Positions 1-7,620 of a stretch of 64,000 bases of DNA are shown here, piece after piece. Numbering within the stretch: the first letter of the stretch is position 1; every line of letters begins with the position of its first letter. The position numbers and the translations under genes are program-made. The stretch covers positions 41,309 through 105,308 of the forward strand of contig CAZUHB010000017.1 in assembly GCA_964620445.1 (NCBI GenBank), read 5' to 3'. The notes beneath the pieces were generated by a model that saw only the letters and a list, made by a program, of their open reading frames with translations, searched no databases and was not told where the DNA came from. The DNA is from CAZUHB01 sp964620445 (GTDB lineage Bacteria; Planctomycetota; B15-G4; CAYZWU01).

Positions 1-691
1 GCGCGCTGCCGGAGAGCACCCGGGTCACGGCTCCAAGAGCCATGATGCGTGCGGCGATCGCTTCGACCGTCACTCCCGCTGCCAGAGCCGCGGCGCTCAC
101 GATCGCGCCGGGCAGATCGAAAGCGAAATAGAGCCCGAATCCGACAACGCACATCGTGCCGAGCCGGATCGCCGTGCCGGACGCGACGCGGCGGGTCTGG
201 CCGTTGGCGATGAGCAGCCCCTGATAGAACCGTCGATAGCCGATCGCCGCCGGCCAGGGGAGAAGGACGACGAGCGCCGTGTGGACCAGGCCGGCCACAT
301 GATCGGGCAGTCCGATCAGCCCGCGAGTGATGAAGTCCATCCCGGGAGTGAAGAGCAGCGCGGCCATGGTCAGCGTGATGATCGCGTTCAGCAGGTAGGT
401 GAAGTTGCGGAGACGCAAGAAGGTTGTCCTGTCGCGCGCCAGCGCCGTGGACGCGCTCATGATCATGATCACCGGCGCCTCGATGATGATGGCGATGGCG
501 AACGCGACGCCGTGGGCGGCGAGGTTCGCTTTCGGTTCGGCCAGCCGGGCCACTATGGCGGCGAGGATCGGCCCTTCGAGCGACATCATCAACCACGTGA
601 GCGCCAGGGGAATCCAGAAAGCCACCACCATTTTCAGGCTGACAGTTCCCCTCGAAACGGAACGGTCCCGGTTGTGTCGGTGGTTCGGCAT
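1..691 (-). CDS. MATE/ANK-like polytopic membrane protein, C-terminus cut by window edge
   Basis: Reading the minus strand from an ATG at 691 gives 230 codons without a stop before the window edge, so the C-terminal part is missing. The product is strongly hydrophobic, with several predicted membrane spans, and contains runs such as EGPILAAIVARL, EAPVIMIMSASTAL and RRFYQGLLIANGQTRRV that recall MATE-type flippases and the ANK (progressive ankylosis) branch of that fold. The first 20 residues are basic and polar; an internal ATG at 631 is an alternative start. It lies 25 bases downstream of the Cys-rich small gene and reads in the same direction as the sigma gene, so it may belong to that transcription unit. 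The substrate cannot be told from sequence. I am fairly confident that the frame is real and less so about the family. Confidence 0.6.
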   Translation of the reverse strand, partial: MPNHRHNRDRSVSRGTVSLKMVVAFWIPLALTWLMMSLEGPILAAIVARLAEPKANLAAHGVAFAIAIIIEAPVIMIMSASTALARDRTTFLRLRNFTYLLNAIITLTMAALLFTPGMDFITRGLIGLPDHVAGLVHTALVVLLPWPAAIGYRRFYQGLLIANGQTRRVASGTAIRLGTMCVVGFGLYFAFDLPGAIVSAAALAAGVTVEAIAARIMALGAVTRVLSGSA

Positions 692-716
692 ATTCTCGGT
701 TCAGGAAAAAATCGTG

Positions 717-941
717 TCAGCTTTTGATCCCCACGGACCTGGTGGGGGAGGCGCCAAGATGCTCCCTGAATAATTCAAGGAGACTGCGGCATCGATTGCA
801 CAGTTTACGGTTGGCGCCACGTTCTCGGAGGGCAAGATTTTCGATTTTCTCGAGGGTGAGGCAGCAGGAGCCCGTGGGGCGGAGGAGAGAGTCTTTGTCG
901 AGCAGCATGCGCCGCTGGGTGATCAGGTCGTCGAGTTTCAT
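717..941 (-). CDS. Small Cys-rich protein encoded directly behind an ECF sigma factor
   Basis: A 74-residue protein if the ATG at 941 is used; an in-frame TTG at 957-959 overlaps the stop of the sigma gene (TTGA) and would add six residues. I prefer the ATG because AAGAG sits eight bases before it. The middle holds a CC pair and a CxxC (CNRC) about 34 residues later, in a mostly helical, charged context, so zinc binding is possible, but the HxxxCxxC pattern of ZAS anti-sigma factors is absent. I recognise no family. Its overlap or near-overlap with the sigma gene suggests coupled translation and a role with that sigma factor; this is inference from position only. Confidence 0.55.
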   Translation of the reverse strand: MKLDDLITQRRMLLDKDSLLRPTGSCCLTLEKIENLALRERGANRKLCNRCRSLLELFREHLGASPTRSVGIKS

Positions 942-955
942 CGGATTCGCTCTTT

Positions 956-1606
956 TCAAGTCTCAATGGCGTAGCCGTGATAGCGCAGGCAGCTGGCGAG
1001 CGATTCACGGGAACGCTTCAATTCGGTCTGGATCAGCCTGATCCCCTTGTCGCACACCTCGGCGATCTCGTTCGTGGGAAGGTCGAGAAGATAGCGGAGT
1101 TCGAACATCGTCTGGCTGCGCCCCGGGAGCTGATCGATGCACATCTCGAGGATCTCCCGCAGCTCCGGATCATTTTCGAGGGAGGGGACGTCATCGGCAT
1201 AGACGGTCTGTCCGTTCTGTTTCAGATCCTGGCACTGAGTGCCGTTGACAGGGCTCTCGGACCACTGCTTTCGCCGTGTGATCCTCTTCGAATATTTTTG
1301 CCTGTTGCGGAAGAGATCCACCTTGAGGTTGTGGCAGACCGTGCGGATCCACACCTTGATCGAAGGCACGCCCTGTCCGATGAGCGATGCCCGCTTCAGA
1401 TAGATCCGGACCAGTGCTTCCTGAGCGACCTCGTCGAGCATTTCGCCTCTGATTCCGAAAAATATGAGATATTTTTTGATCTGGCGCGCGAAAGCGGGCA
1501 GAGCGTGCTCGAACGTGCTGTCTCCCCCCTGGCCGTGCGCAAACATTTCAAACGCCAACTCTTCGGGGCGGTCTGATTCCGTGGGTCGTTCCGGTTTTTC
1601 TAACAT
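956..1606 (-). CDS. ECF-type RNA polymerase sigma factor
   Basis: A 216-residue protein. Residues about 40-115 match sigma region 2 (EVAQEALVRIYLKRA, then VWIRTVCHNLKVDLFRNRQ, the promoter -10 recognition helix), and residues about 150-205 match region 4 (DQLPGRSQTMFELRYLLDLPTNEIAEV) with a helix-turn-helix. Length and domain order are those of an ECF (group 4) sigma factor, which directs RNA polymerase to a small regulon. No classic anti-sigma gene follows; the next gene is the small Cys-rich protein with a 3-base or negative gap, then a MATE-like membrane protein, so either could carry the sensing function. No clear Shine-Dalgarno precedes the ATG at 1606. Confidence 0.88.
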   Translation of the reverse strand: MLEKPERPTESDRPEELAFEMFAHGQGGDSTFEHALPAFARQIKKYLIFFGIRGEMLDEVAQEALVRIYLKRASLIGQGVPSIKVWIRTVCHNLKVDLFRNRQKYSKRITRRKQWSESPVNGTQCQDLKQNGQTVYADDVPSLENDPELREILEMCIDQLPGRSQTMFELRYLLDLPTNEIAEVCDKGIRLIQTELKRSRESLASCLRYHGYAIET

Positions 1607-1764
1607 GCATTAATTCACTTTAATACTTTTGCGTTTTGGATCGCGCTGCTCGTTTCCTCTATAGACCCTCTCTCTCCGACGGACGACCCCTTGTCCGCCG
1701 GGTCCCCTTCTGCTCCGGCATTCAGTTTGTCTCCCTGCGCGGAGACCGGAAAAGGAGATATCTT

Positions 1765-2226
1765 ATGAGGTTACATATCCTCATTCTGGTGACACTCGTT
1801 CTTTCGTTCACTGCTTTCGGTTTCACGCGGTCCGACGTCTCGACCAGCAACGACGCCGAGATAGTGATTCTGACGGCTCCACAAGGCCGTGCTCCGTGTG
1901 GGCTCACAGTCGATTTGACGGTGATGATCGGCCCGGGCACGCTTCAGTTCTCCGCACAAGGCGCGGAGGGGGACGACTGCGATTGGGTCGGGATGGATGT
2001 TTACATCAAGATGCGCCTAAAGAGCACAGGTCTCTGGATCCTGTTTCCTCCTCATTCGGGTACGTCCCGCAATTTCAGTTCAGGCACTTACAACACCGGT
2101 CCTTATGACCGGTACAAGATCACGGCGGATGCTTATGATCAACCCAGTTGGCACTGCACGGAATGTGAACACGGTTCCTTGCGCTACAATCACATGGCAT
2201 CGACCTCTCTGGCCGGAGACCTTTGA
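1765..2226 (+). CDS. Small secreted protein, family unknown
   Basis: The ATG at 1765 is chosen because AAAGGAGAT lies seven to eight bases upstream and the new N-terminus is a textbook signal peptide (MRLHILILVTLVLSFTAFGF). An upstream in-frame start would place this signal inside the protein. The product is 153 residues; the mature part is about 130 residues, probably beta-rich, with cysteines in APCGL, DDCDW and HCTECEHG that could form disulfides after export. No known domain is recognised. It is divergent from the sigma gene at 956-1606 and convergent with the sigma fusion at 2363, but nothing proves that either controls it. Confidence 0.72.
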   Translation: MRLHILILVTLVLSFTAFGFTRSDVSTSNDAEIVILTAPQGRAPCGLTVDLTVMIGPGTLQFSAQGAEGDDCDWVGMDVYIKMRLKSTGLWILFPPHSGTSRNFSSGTYNTGPYDRYKITADAYDQPSWHCTECEHGSLRYNHMASTSLAGDL

Positions 2227-2362
2227 GATCCGAACCGGAAAAGGGCTTACTGCTTGTTGGGCACGGTTCCGTTTTGTGTAGAGGCCAGTTTCCTCTATAA
2301 AATATACGAAAAGTCCTATCGGAAAAATTCGAGGCCGAGTGAAAGAAAAGTTGATGATTCGA

Positions 2363-5300
2363 TCACTCTGCCTTCTCCAGATCGATATCACCGATATGGC
2401 GATCTTGACTGTCCGCGATCATGAGCGGCGGGGATTCGGAGGCGGTATAACCGGGAGCTGAGATCCGTAACCGGATCAGGCCCTCGGGGAGACCGGCCAC
2501 TTCCACCTCGCTTCCCCATCCTGAAACGATCGTCTTCGGCCGGTTGGCATCGTCGAAGGCGTAAATCTTCCAGGAGGCTTTTTCCGGCACAGGCTGTCCG
2601 GTCAGGCGATCACGGAGCCGGAACCTGACTTTACCCGAGGGGATCGCCAGAAGCATGGGCGCCGGCTCGCCGATCGCCTCGGCGACGGTGATGTTTCGAA
2701 AATAGACCACCCTTTGGCGTCCCACCGAATCCTCGCTGCCGGGCAGGCGTGCACTCACATCCCACTGCCCCGCGGCCAGACCGGGCAGGGAAAATACCCC
2801 TTCGGTGTTGGTCGTACAGGTCAGGTGCCGTGAATTCAGGTCCTGTTCCGACGATGTGAAAGTGAGTTCGGCGCCACCGACCGGAAAACCGTCGGCATCT
2901 CTAAACGTTCCCCCCTGCGCCAAGGCCGGGGATGTCGCTTGGAGTTCGTTCCTGTCGATCACCAGCATGGTCGATTTTTCGTTGAAGATATCGAAGTCCC
3001 GCTGAGCGGCCAGATTTCCGCCGAGGAAGAACTCGGCGGTCCACGATCCCTGCTGCACGAGACAGGAATAGGCCAGATCTCCACCGGAGCTGATTCCTCT
3101 ATTGAGCCGGACGTGGACGGGGGAGACCTTTGCGGTGTCATTTCCGATAGGCTTCAACATGAGGCTGACGAGGTCCTGCTGCAGATAACCCGCTCCGGCG
3201 AGGCTCAATGTGCCTTTCGCGGGCACGAACAAGCGGACGCCTCTGATCGCCTGATCCTCGTCGATCTCGTACACGCCGGGTGCACCGCTTTCGGTTTCGA
3301 CCTCCTCTATGCAGGAGACTCGCTCTGCAGGGTGCATGGGATTGTACAAGTATGTCAGTGAATAGGTGCCGGGCGGCATCCCGCGCAATCTGAACAAACC
3401 CTGATCATCCACGGAGGCACGAAACTCACCGGAGCCGGATTCGGGATCATCGGAGATGGCCCTGATCGATCCACGTTGGGCCGGCATCCGGCCAGGCTCG
3501 AGAGAGATCTGTCCTTCGATCGAACCACCCGAGGCATAGAGGTCGCGCGTCACGATATTCCCGTCGACTGGCGTAAAAACGTGGATCCCGAGAGGTATTT
3601 GCGATTCATAGTCGGGGAAGTAGAGAGTGACATAGTACTCTATTCCGCAGCGAATTTTCCGGAACTCGAAGCGACCCTCATCGTCGCAATGGGCGCTTTG
3701 GGGGAAATCGTTCGATCGGATGGGTGTCGCCTGAATGATTCCCTTTTTCACGGGCACAAGGAGTTCATCATAAAAAGTTCCTTGCCAGGCAATTGTGTCT
3801 TTTGAGGGTTCGAAATTGATCTCCACGTCCTGGCCGTGTATCTGGAGTTTCCTCGTTTCGTCGATGAACACTATATCCGGGGATCGGAGGCCTCCGTCGC
3901 GGTTTTGACAGTGTGATTCAGCTCTGACATAGATATTCGACCCGGCGGCCAAGGGCGGTGTCCTGTACTGCCCGTCCGGCCCGGTGAGAACGACCCGCTT
4001 CAAATCGATATTTTCCCCCCAAACAGTGACCACGGCCCCCTGTATCGGCGTTCCGTGGTGGGACGAAACCAGGCCGAACACCGAGCAGCCCCGCTCGAGA
4101 CCGATGGCGATCTCTTCCGACCCGGCACAGGCCACGGTCGACGCCTGGGCATAGTCGGGATGAGACACCACTGCCTTTGTTGCCCCTCTCCCGAGCCCTT
4201 CGAGCGTAAAATACCCATCCTTGCCGGTTCTGTCGTGGATCCCCCCCCCTTCAGACTCCAGAAGGATCTTGTCCAGCCAGGTGCAATCCTTGGCCCCCAC
4301 GATCGCATTCTCGATCGGGTCACCGGTTCGGCTATCCACGACTCGACCGGACAGGCTGAAGCCTGGATCGAGTTCGATCTCGAGCAATGGTGGCGGACTC
4401 CGCGAGGAAATGACGATCGGGATGTCTCTCGCCTTGTGGCGGGAGGTTTTCACGTACAGGACGTACCGGCCGGGATTCCCATCGAAGGGCAAGGAGAAGA
4501 GACCCTCTCCGTCGACGATCTTTTTGCTCGATACTGCCGAAGCAGGCGTGTTCTGAATCTCGTATCGACGGGAGAGCTTGAGATCGAAGATTTCGATCGG
4601 TTCTCCGGTCACACTGTCGGCCACACGGCCCGAAAGAAAGGTCTTTGGCGGTTCGATCGCTATCCTTTGGCCTTGCTCGTCCAGGAATGTGGGACCGCTG
4701 CCGGGCTCCGACCCGGGAGCCCTGTCGGGCGGCTGGAGGTTGCCTTCGACGGGAGCGACACCCGCGAGATCGCCCAAACCCTGTTGATCCCCATCGGGAA
4801 AGATGTTCCAGAGAACGATCAAGACTGCTGCCGTGGCTGTAATGAGACCGACGAGTCCTAATTTCAGCGCAGCCACACCAAATCCTGAACCCACGGTTGC
4901 GGTTGTGGCGGTTGTGGCGCTTGCTGCCGACTGCACCAGGCTCAAGCCCGCGATCGGAGCCAGGGCCAGCTTCCACGTTTCTCGATCACCGCCGAATTCG
5001 GCGTCCAGTTTCCCGCGCAGCTGCTCCTGGCCTCTCTGGAGCCAGGTCTTGACCGTTGTCACGGGAGCGCCGATCTCCCTGGCGATTTGCCGGGGGGGCA
5101 TTTCGTCGTAAAAACGGAGGAGGATGGCTGAACGGTAGGGATCCTTGAGGCTCATGACGGCGTCGAAAATGAGCTGCGTCTGAGCCTGCCGTTCGAAGAC
5201 GTCCTCGGTGGATCGGACCGCCTCCGGTTGGGCAACGATCTTCTCCCGTTTATATCTCCGAATGGAACTCCTCTTCTCCATGCGCGCCAGGTTGTGCACC

Positions 5301-5467
5301 ACCTTCGAAAGCCAGCCCATGGGGGGAGCATCTTCTTTCGGCGGCTTTTTCAGAGCGGCGCGCCAGGTTTTTTGGGTGAGGTCATCGGCGCTGCTCTCAT
5401 CGAGAACAAGGCTGCGCGCCAGGCAGCGGATGAATTTCGAGTGTTCCAGTAGGGCTTCAGAGTTCAT
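2363..5467 (-). CDS. ECF sigma factor fused to a transmembrane helix and a long extracytoplasmic carboxypeptidase-regulatory-like region
   Basis: A 1034-residue protein. Residues about 10-75 are sigma region 2 (SSADDLTQKTWRAAL and GWLSKVVHNLARMEKR) and 97-152 are region 4 (YRSAILLRFYDEMPPRQIAREI, then VTTVKTWLQRGQEQLR). After an Ala/Thr-rich linker a single hydrophobic helix follows at about 198-222 (KLGLVGLITATAAVLIVLW). The remaining 800 residues hold at least six repeats that begin like carboxypeptidase regulatory-like beta-sandwiches (LSGRVADSVTGEPI, LSGRVVDSRTGDPIE, VFGLVSSHHGTPIQG, GGTFRDADGFPVGGAEL, RFRLRDRLTGQPVPE). Predicted topology puts the sigma part in the cytoplasm and the repeats outside. 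Release by proteolysis is the obvious way for such a protein to reach DNA, but this is inference. Membrane-anchored ECF proteins with extracellular tails are known from Planctomycetota; one this size is unusual. The frame is continuous with no sign of a sequencing fusion. Confidence 0.88.
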   Translation of the reverse strand: MNSEALLEHSKFIRCLARSLVLDESSADDLTQKTWRAALKKPPKEDAPPMGWLSKVVHNLARMEKRSSIRRYKREKIVAQPEAVRSTEDVFERQAQTQLIFDAVMSLKDPYRSAILLRFYDEMPPRQIAREIGAPVTTVKTWLQRGQEQLRGKLDAEFGGDRETWKLALAPIAGLSLVQSAASATTATTATVGSGFGVAALKLGLVGLITATAAVLIVLWNIFPDGDQQGLGDLAGVAPVEGNLQPPDRAPGSEPGSGPTFLDEQGQRIAIEPPKTFLSGRVADSVTGEPIEIFDLKLSRRYEIQNTPASAVSSKKIVDGEGLFSLPFDGNPGRYVLYVKTSRHKARDIPIVISSRSPPPLLEIELDPGFSLSGRVVDSRTGDPIENAIVGAKDCTWLDKILLESEGGGIHDRTGKDGYFTLEGLGRGATKAVVSHPDYAQASTVACAGSEEIAIGLERGCSVFGLVSSHHGTPIQGAVVTVWGENIDLKRVVLTGPDGQYRTPPLAAGSNIYVRAESHCQNRDGGLRSPDIVFIDETRKLQIHGQDVEINFEPSKDTIAWQGTFYDELLVPVKKGIIQATPIRSNDFPQSAHCDDEGRFEFRKIRCGIEYYVTLYFPDYESQIPLGIHVFTPVDGNIVTRDLYASGGSIEGQISLEPGRMPAQRGSIRAISDDPESGSGEFRASVDDQGLFRLRGMPPGTYSLTYLYNPMHPAERVSCIEEVETESGAPGVYEIDEDQAIRGVRLFVPAKGTLSLAGAGYLQQDLVSLMLKPIGNDTAKVSPVHVRLNRGISSGGDLAYSCLVQQGSWTAEFFLGGNLAAQRDFDIFNEKSTMLVIDRNELQATSPALAQGGTFRDADGFPVGGAELTFTSSEQDLNSRHLTCTTNTEGVFSLPGLAAGQWDVSARLPGSEDSVGRQRVVYFRNITVAEAIGEPAPMLLAIPSGKVRFRLRDRLTGQPVPEKASWKIYAFDDANRPKTIVSGWGSEVEVAGLPEGLIRLRISAPGYTASESPPLMIADSQDRHIGDIDLEKAE

Positions 5468-5790
5468 GGTGATCCATCAATCGTAAGCTGTTAATGAATT
5501 TGGGCCCTGTCCGTACCCCCATCCCTGTCGAAAGCCGGAACGAGACCAGGGGCAGAATCACATCATGATTTATGCCAAGCCAATGTAATCAATGCCGTCT
5601 CCCTGCTAACGGACTCATTTTTTTTCATTCCAGCGAGGTCCCGAAAAATCAGGCCTCCAGCCGACTTTTCGGCTCCGGCCTGGCCGGCCAAGGTGTTCGC
5701 CTTCCGGGGGAGATTATTTTAGCAATTTGTTGATAAATTTTCCATTGCGTCGCCTTTCTTAATATTAGGCGAGAAAGGTCGAGTCCCTTT
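5468..5790. other. Long intergenic region between sigma fusion and sensor kinase
   Basis: About 320 bases upstream of the divergent sigma fusion and sensor kinase, clearly AT-richer than the flanking genes. It contains a hairpin followed by a T run on the minus strand (5644-5681) and a nine-codon mini-frame (5719-5745, minus) with an AAAGG Shine-Dalgarno-like run; both lie in the presumptive leader of the sigma fusion. No protein gene of normal size is supported. Confidence 0.5.
5644..5681 (-). terminator. Hairpin plus T run in the leader of the sigma fusion
   Basis: Read on the minus strand, AGGCC-gg-AGCCGA-aaag-TCGGCT-gga-GGCCT forms an interrupted 11-bp stem with a four-base loop, and the sequence GATTTTTC follows immediately. 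This has the form of a rho-independent terminator. It sits about 180 bases before the start of the sigma fusion in the same direction, so it would act as an attenuator if transcription begins further upstream. Confidence 0.45.
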
Positions 5791-5813
5791 TCGGTGCAAC
5801 GGAATATTAATAT
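5791..5813. repeat. Left copy of 23-bp direct repeat at scaffold gap
   Basis: The 23 bases immediately before the N run are identical to the 23 bases immediately after it (5914-5936). This is the pattern left when two contigs that actually overlap are joined by a fixed-length gap. Confidence 0.9.
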
Positions 5814-5913
5814 NNNNNNNNNNNNNNNNNNNNNNNNNNNNNNNNNNNNNNNNNNNNNNNNNNNNNNNNNNNNNNNNNNNNNNNNNNNNNNNNNNNNNNN
5901 NNNNNNNNNNNNN
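5814..5913. other. Assembly gap of 100 N
   Basis: Exactly 100 undetermined bases, the conventional placeholder for a gap of unknown size. Because both flanks carry the same 23 bases, the true gap may be zero length. No gene is interrupted: the sensor kinase starts at 5997 and the sigma fusion at 5467. Confidence 0.98.
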
Positions 5914-5936
5914 TCGGTGCAACGGAATATTAATAT
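5914..5936. repeat. Right copy of 23-bp direct repeat at scaffold gap
   Basis: Identical to 5791-5813; see that entry. It lies 61 bases upstream of the sensor kinase start and probably within its promoter region. Confidence 0.9.
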
Positions 5937-5996
5937 TGGAGATAGAGCGATATTTTTGGCGCCCGAAGACTCACGACCACCGTTGAACGGACACCA

Positions 5997-7334
5997 ATGA
6001 AAAAATCTCCCTCAATTACCGGTTCGATTGGCCGTTCACGCGATCCGCGCGATCCCGGCAGCGATCCGCTTCGTGTCGATACCTCCCTGAAGCGAAAAAT
6101 GGCCACCAATACCCTTCTGACCGTGGCTATCAGCGTGCTCATCCTTTGCGTGGCGTTTGCCGTCTACGAGATGATCTGTTTTCCTGATGTGAATCCGGTC
6201 CGGGTTTTCGCGGTCGTGGCAGCGGCCGGGCTCGTTTCGTTTCTCATCGCCGCTTTTCTGGCGCGTCAATTCCACGAGGACGAGTTCCTCCGTCTCCTCC
6301 AGCTTGCAGAATCGGCACGGATCGTGTGCGACGAGAGGAACTACACGCTGCGGATCGGACAGCGGCCCCACCCTCTTCGCAGGGACGAGATCGATTTTCT
6401 CGCCGAGCGGATCGATGAGATGATCTCGCGCCTGCAGAATCAGGCTGCCGAGGTGGAACGCGTCTACAGGGAACTCGATCGGAGTGTTCTGGAGAAGACG
6501 GAAAGCATGAGGCAGAGCCGCGACGCCGCCCTGGAAGAGTCGCGGCTCAAAACGGAGATTCTCTCCAATGTTTCGCACGAGATCCGCACGCCGATGACGG
6601 GTGTCATGGGAATGATCGAACTCGTGCTCGACAGCGACCTCGATGAAAAGCAAAAGGAGCTCCTCGGGATCGCCAAGACCTCATCGGAAGCGATCATCGC
6701 CATCGCGGGCGACCTGCTCGACTTCGAAGCGATCGAATCGGACCGGATGCAGTTCGAGACGGTCGATTTCAATCTGAAGGACCTCCTCGCCAAGATCGGG
6801 CGGTCTATCGATTTTCAACCGCAGCCCAAGCAGCCGAGCCTGGTCTGCAAGGTCGAGGAGGAAGTTCCGGTCCTTTTGAGAGGGGATCCTGTCCGGCTCC
6901 GACAGATCATCACCAACCTTTTGAAGACCACGATCAGATTCAACACAACAGGGGAGGTCGTCCTTGCCGTGGGGGTAGAATCCCGGACCGCGACAGAGGT
7001 CGGGCTCCATTTTACGGTCGCCCGCAATGGGACCGGATTTTCCAGGGACAAAGAGAATCAGAATTTCGAGGTCTTTACGCGGATCGTTGGTTCGGCCAGG
7101 CACCGGCACGAGGGTTTCGGCCTCGGACTGGCCATCTCTTTTCGCCTTGTCGAAAGGATGGGCGGAAAAATCTGGGTGGCCAGCGACGAAAGCGAGCGGC
7201 GTGCTCTCCACTTCACCGTATTTTTCGGCCTACCTGATTTGTCAGCAGAATCCCTAGAGACGCGCAAACCATCAGAGGTTGACCGATCCCTTCCGGGATC
7301 GCACCCCGGGCAGGGTGGAGAAACCCTGTCTTGA
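5997..7334 (+). CDS. Membrane sensor histidine kinase with degenerate ATP-binding domain
   Basis: A 445-residue protein with two membrane helices (about 39-59 and 68-89), almost no periplasmic loop, a HAMP-like and coiled-coil linker (about 95-185), a HisKA domain with an intact H-box (SNVSHEIRTPM, His194) and a HATPase_c-like domain. The latter is damaged at key points: the N-box reads NLLKTTIRF, so the Mg-binding Asn is Thr311, and the G1 box reads RNGTGF where DxGxG is expected, so the adenine-binding Asp is Arg343. The G2 box (GFGLGL, 373-378) is kept. Autophosphorylation is therefore doubtful; it may act as a phosphatase, a phosphotransfer partner or a pseudokinase. It precedes a response regulator with a GGDEF domain at 7621, a natural partner. 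The start lacks a clear Shine-Dalgarno; ATG 6099 is an alternative. Confidence 0.85.
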   Translation: MKKSPSITGSIGRSRDPRDPGSDPLRVDTSLKRKMATNTLLTVAISVLILCVAFAVYEMICFPDVNPVRVFAVVAAAGLVSFLIAAFLARQFHEDEFLRLLQLAESARIVCDERNYTLRIGQRPHPLRRDEIDFLAERIDEMISRLQNQAAEVERVYRELDRSVLEKTESMRQSRDAALEESRLKTEILSNVSHEIRTPMTGVMGMIELVLDSDLDEKQKELLGIAKTSSEAIIAIAGDLLDFEAIESDRMQFETVDFNLKDLLAKIGRSIDFQPQPKQPSLVCKVEEEVPVLLRGDPVRLRQIITNLLKTTIRFNTTGEVVLAVGVESRTATEVGLHFTVARNGTGFSRDKENQNFEVFTRIVGSARHRHEGFGLGLAISFRLVERMGGKIWVASDESERRALHFTVFFGLPDLSAESLETRKPSEVDRSLPGSHPGQGGETLS

Positions 7335-7620
7335 TCCTTTCCTTTTCCCCCGCCGACAATTCAAAATAGTCTTAATATCTTGACATTGAACGGTTAACAG
7401 AAGCCACGGGGAGGTGTGTTTCTATTAACAAATTTTATTTGGTTGTTTTGTGAATATAAAAAAATACCGATACAAAGCCTTTGGAACGATGAAAAATTGT
7501 AAGGACCGGCCGACTGGGGAGAGAGGGACCGGCAAGGCGCGGAAATAATGGGCTAACGCGTTTTTTAATACCATGAAATTGAGCACGTCAGAACGAGTTG
7601 AAACAGGGGAAGTTGCGCCG
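7335..7620 (+). other. AT-rich leader of the response-regulator/GGDEF gene
   Basis: About 285 non-coding bases, much richer in A and T than the neighbouring genes. A TTGACA hexamer at 7380-7385 resembles a -35 box but no convincing -10 box lies 16-18 bases downstream. CCGG-containing inverted segments near 7507-7540 could fold. No riboswitch class was recognised. Confidence 0.4.

Noticed and set aside
5719..5922. Frame running across the N gap
   Set aside because: Most codons are undetermined; only the short final part, treated as a possible leader peptide, deserves notice.
7380..7408. Promoter with TTGACA before the GGDEF regulator
   Set aside because: The -35 hexamer is perfect, but no hexamer resembling TATAAT is found 16-18 bases downstream.
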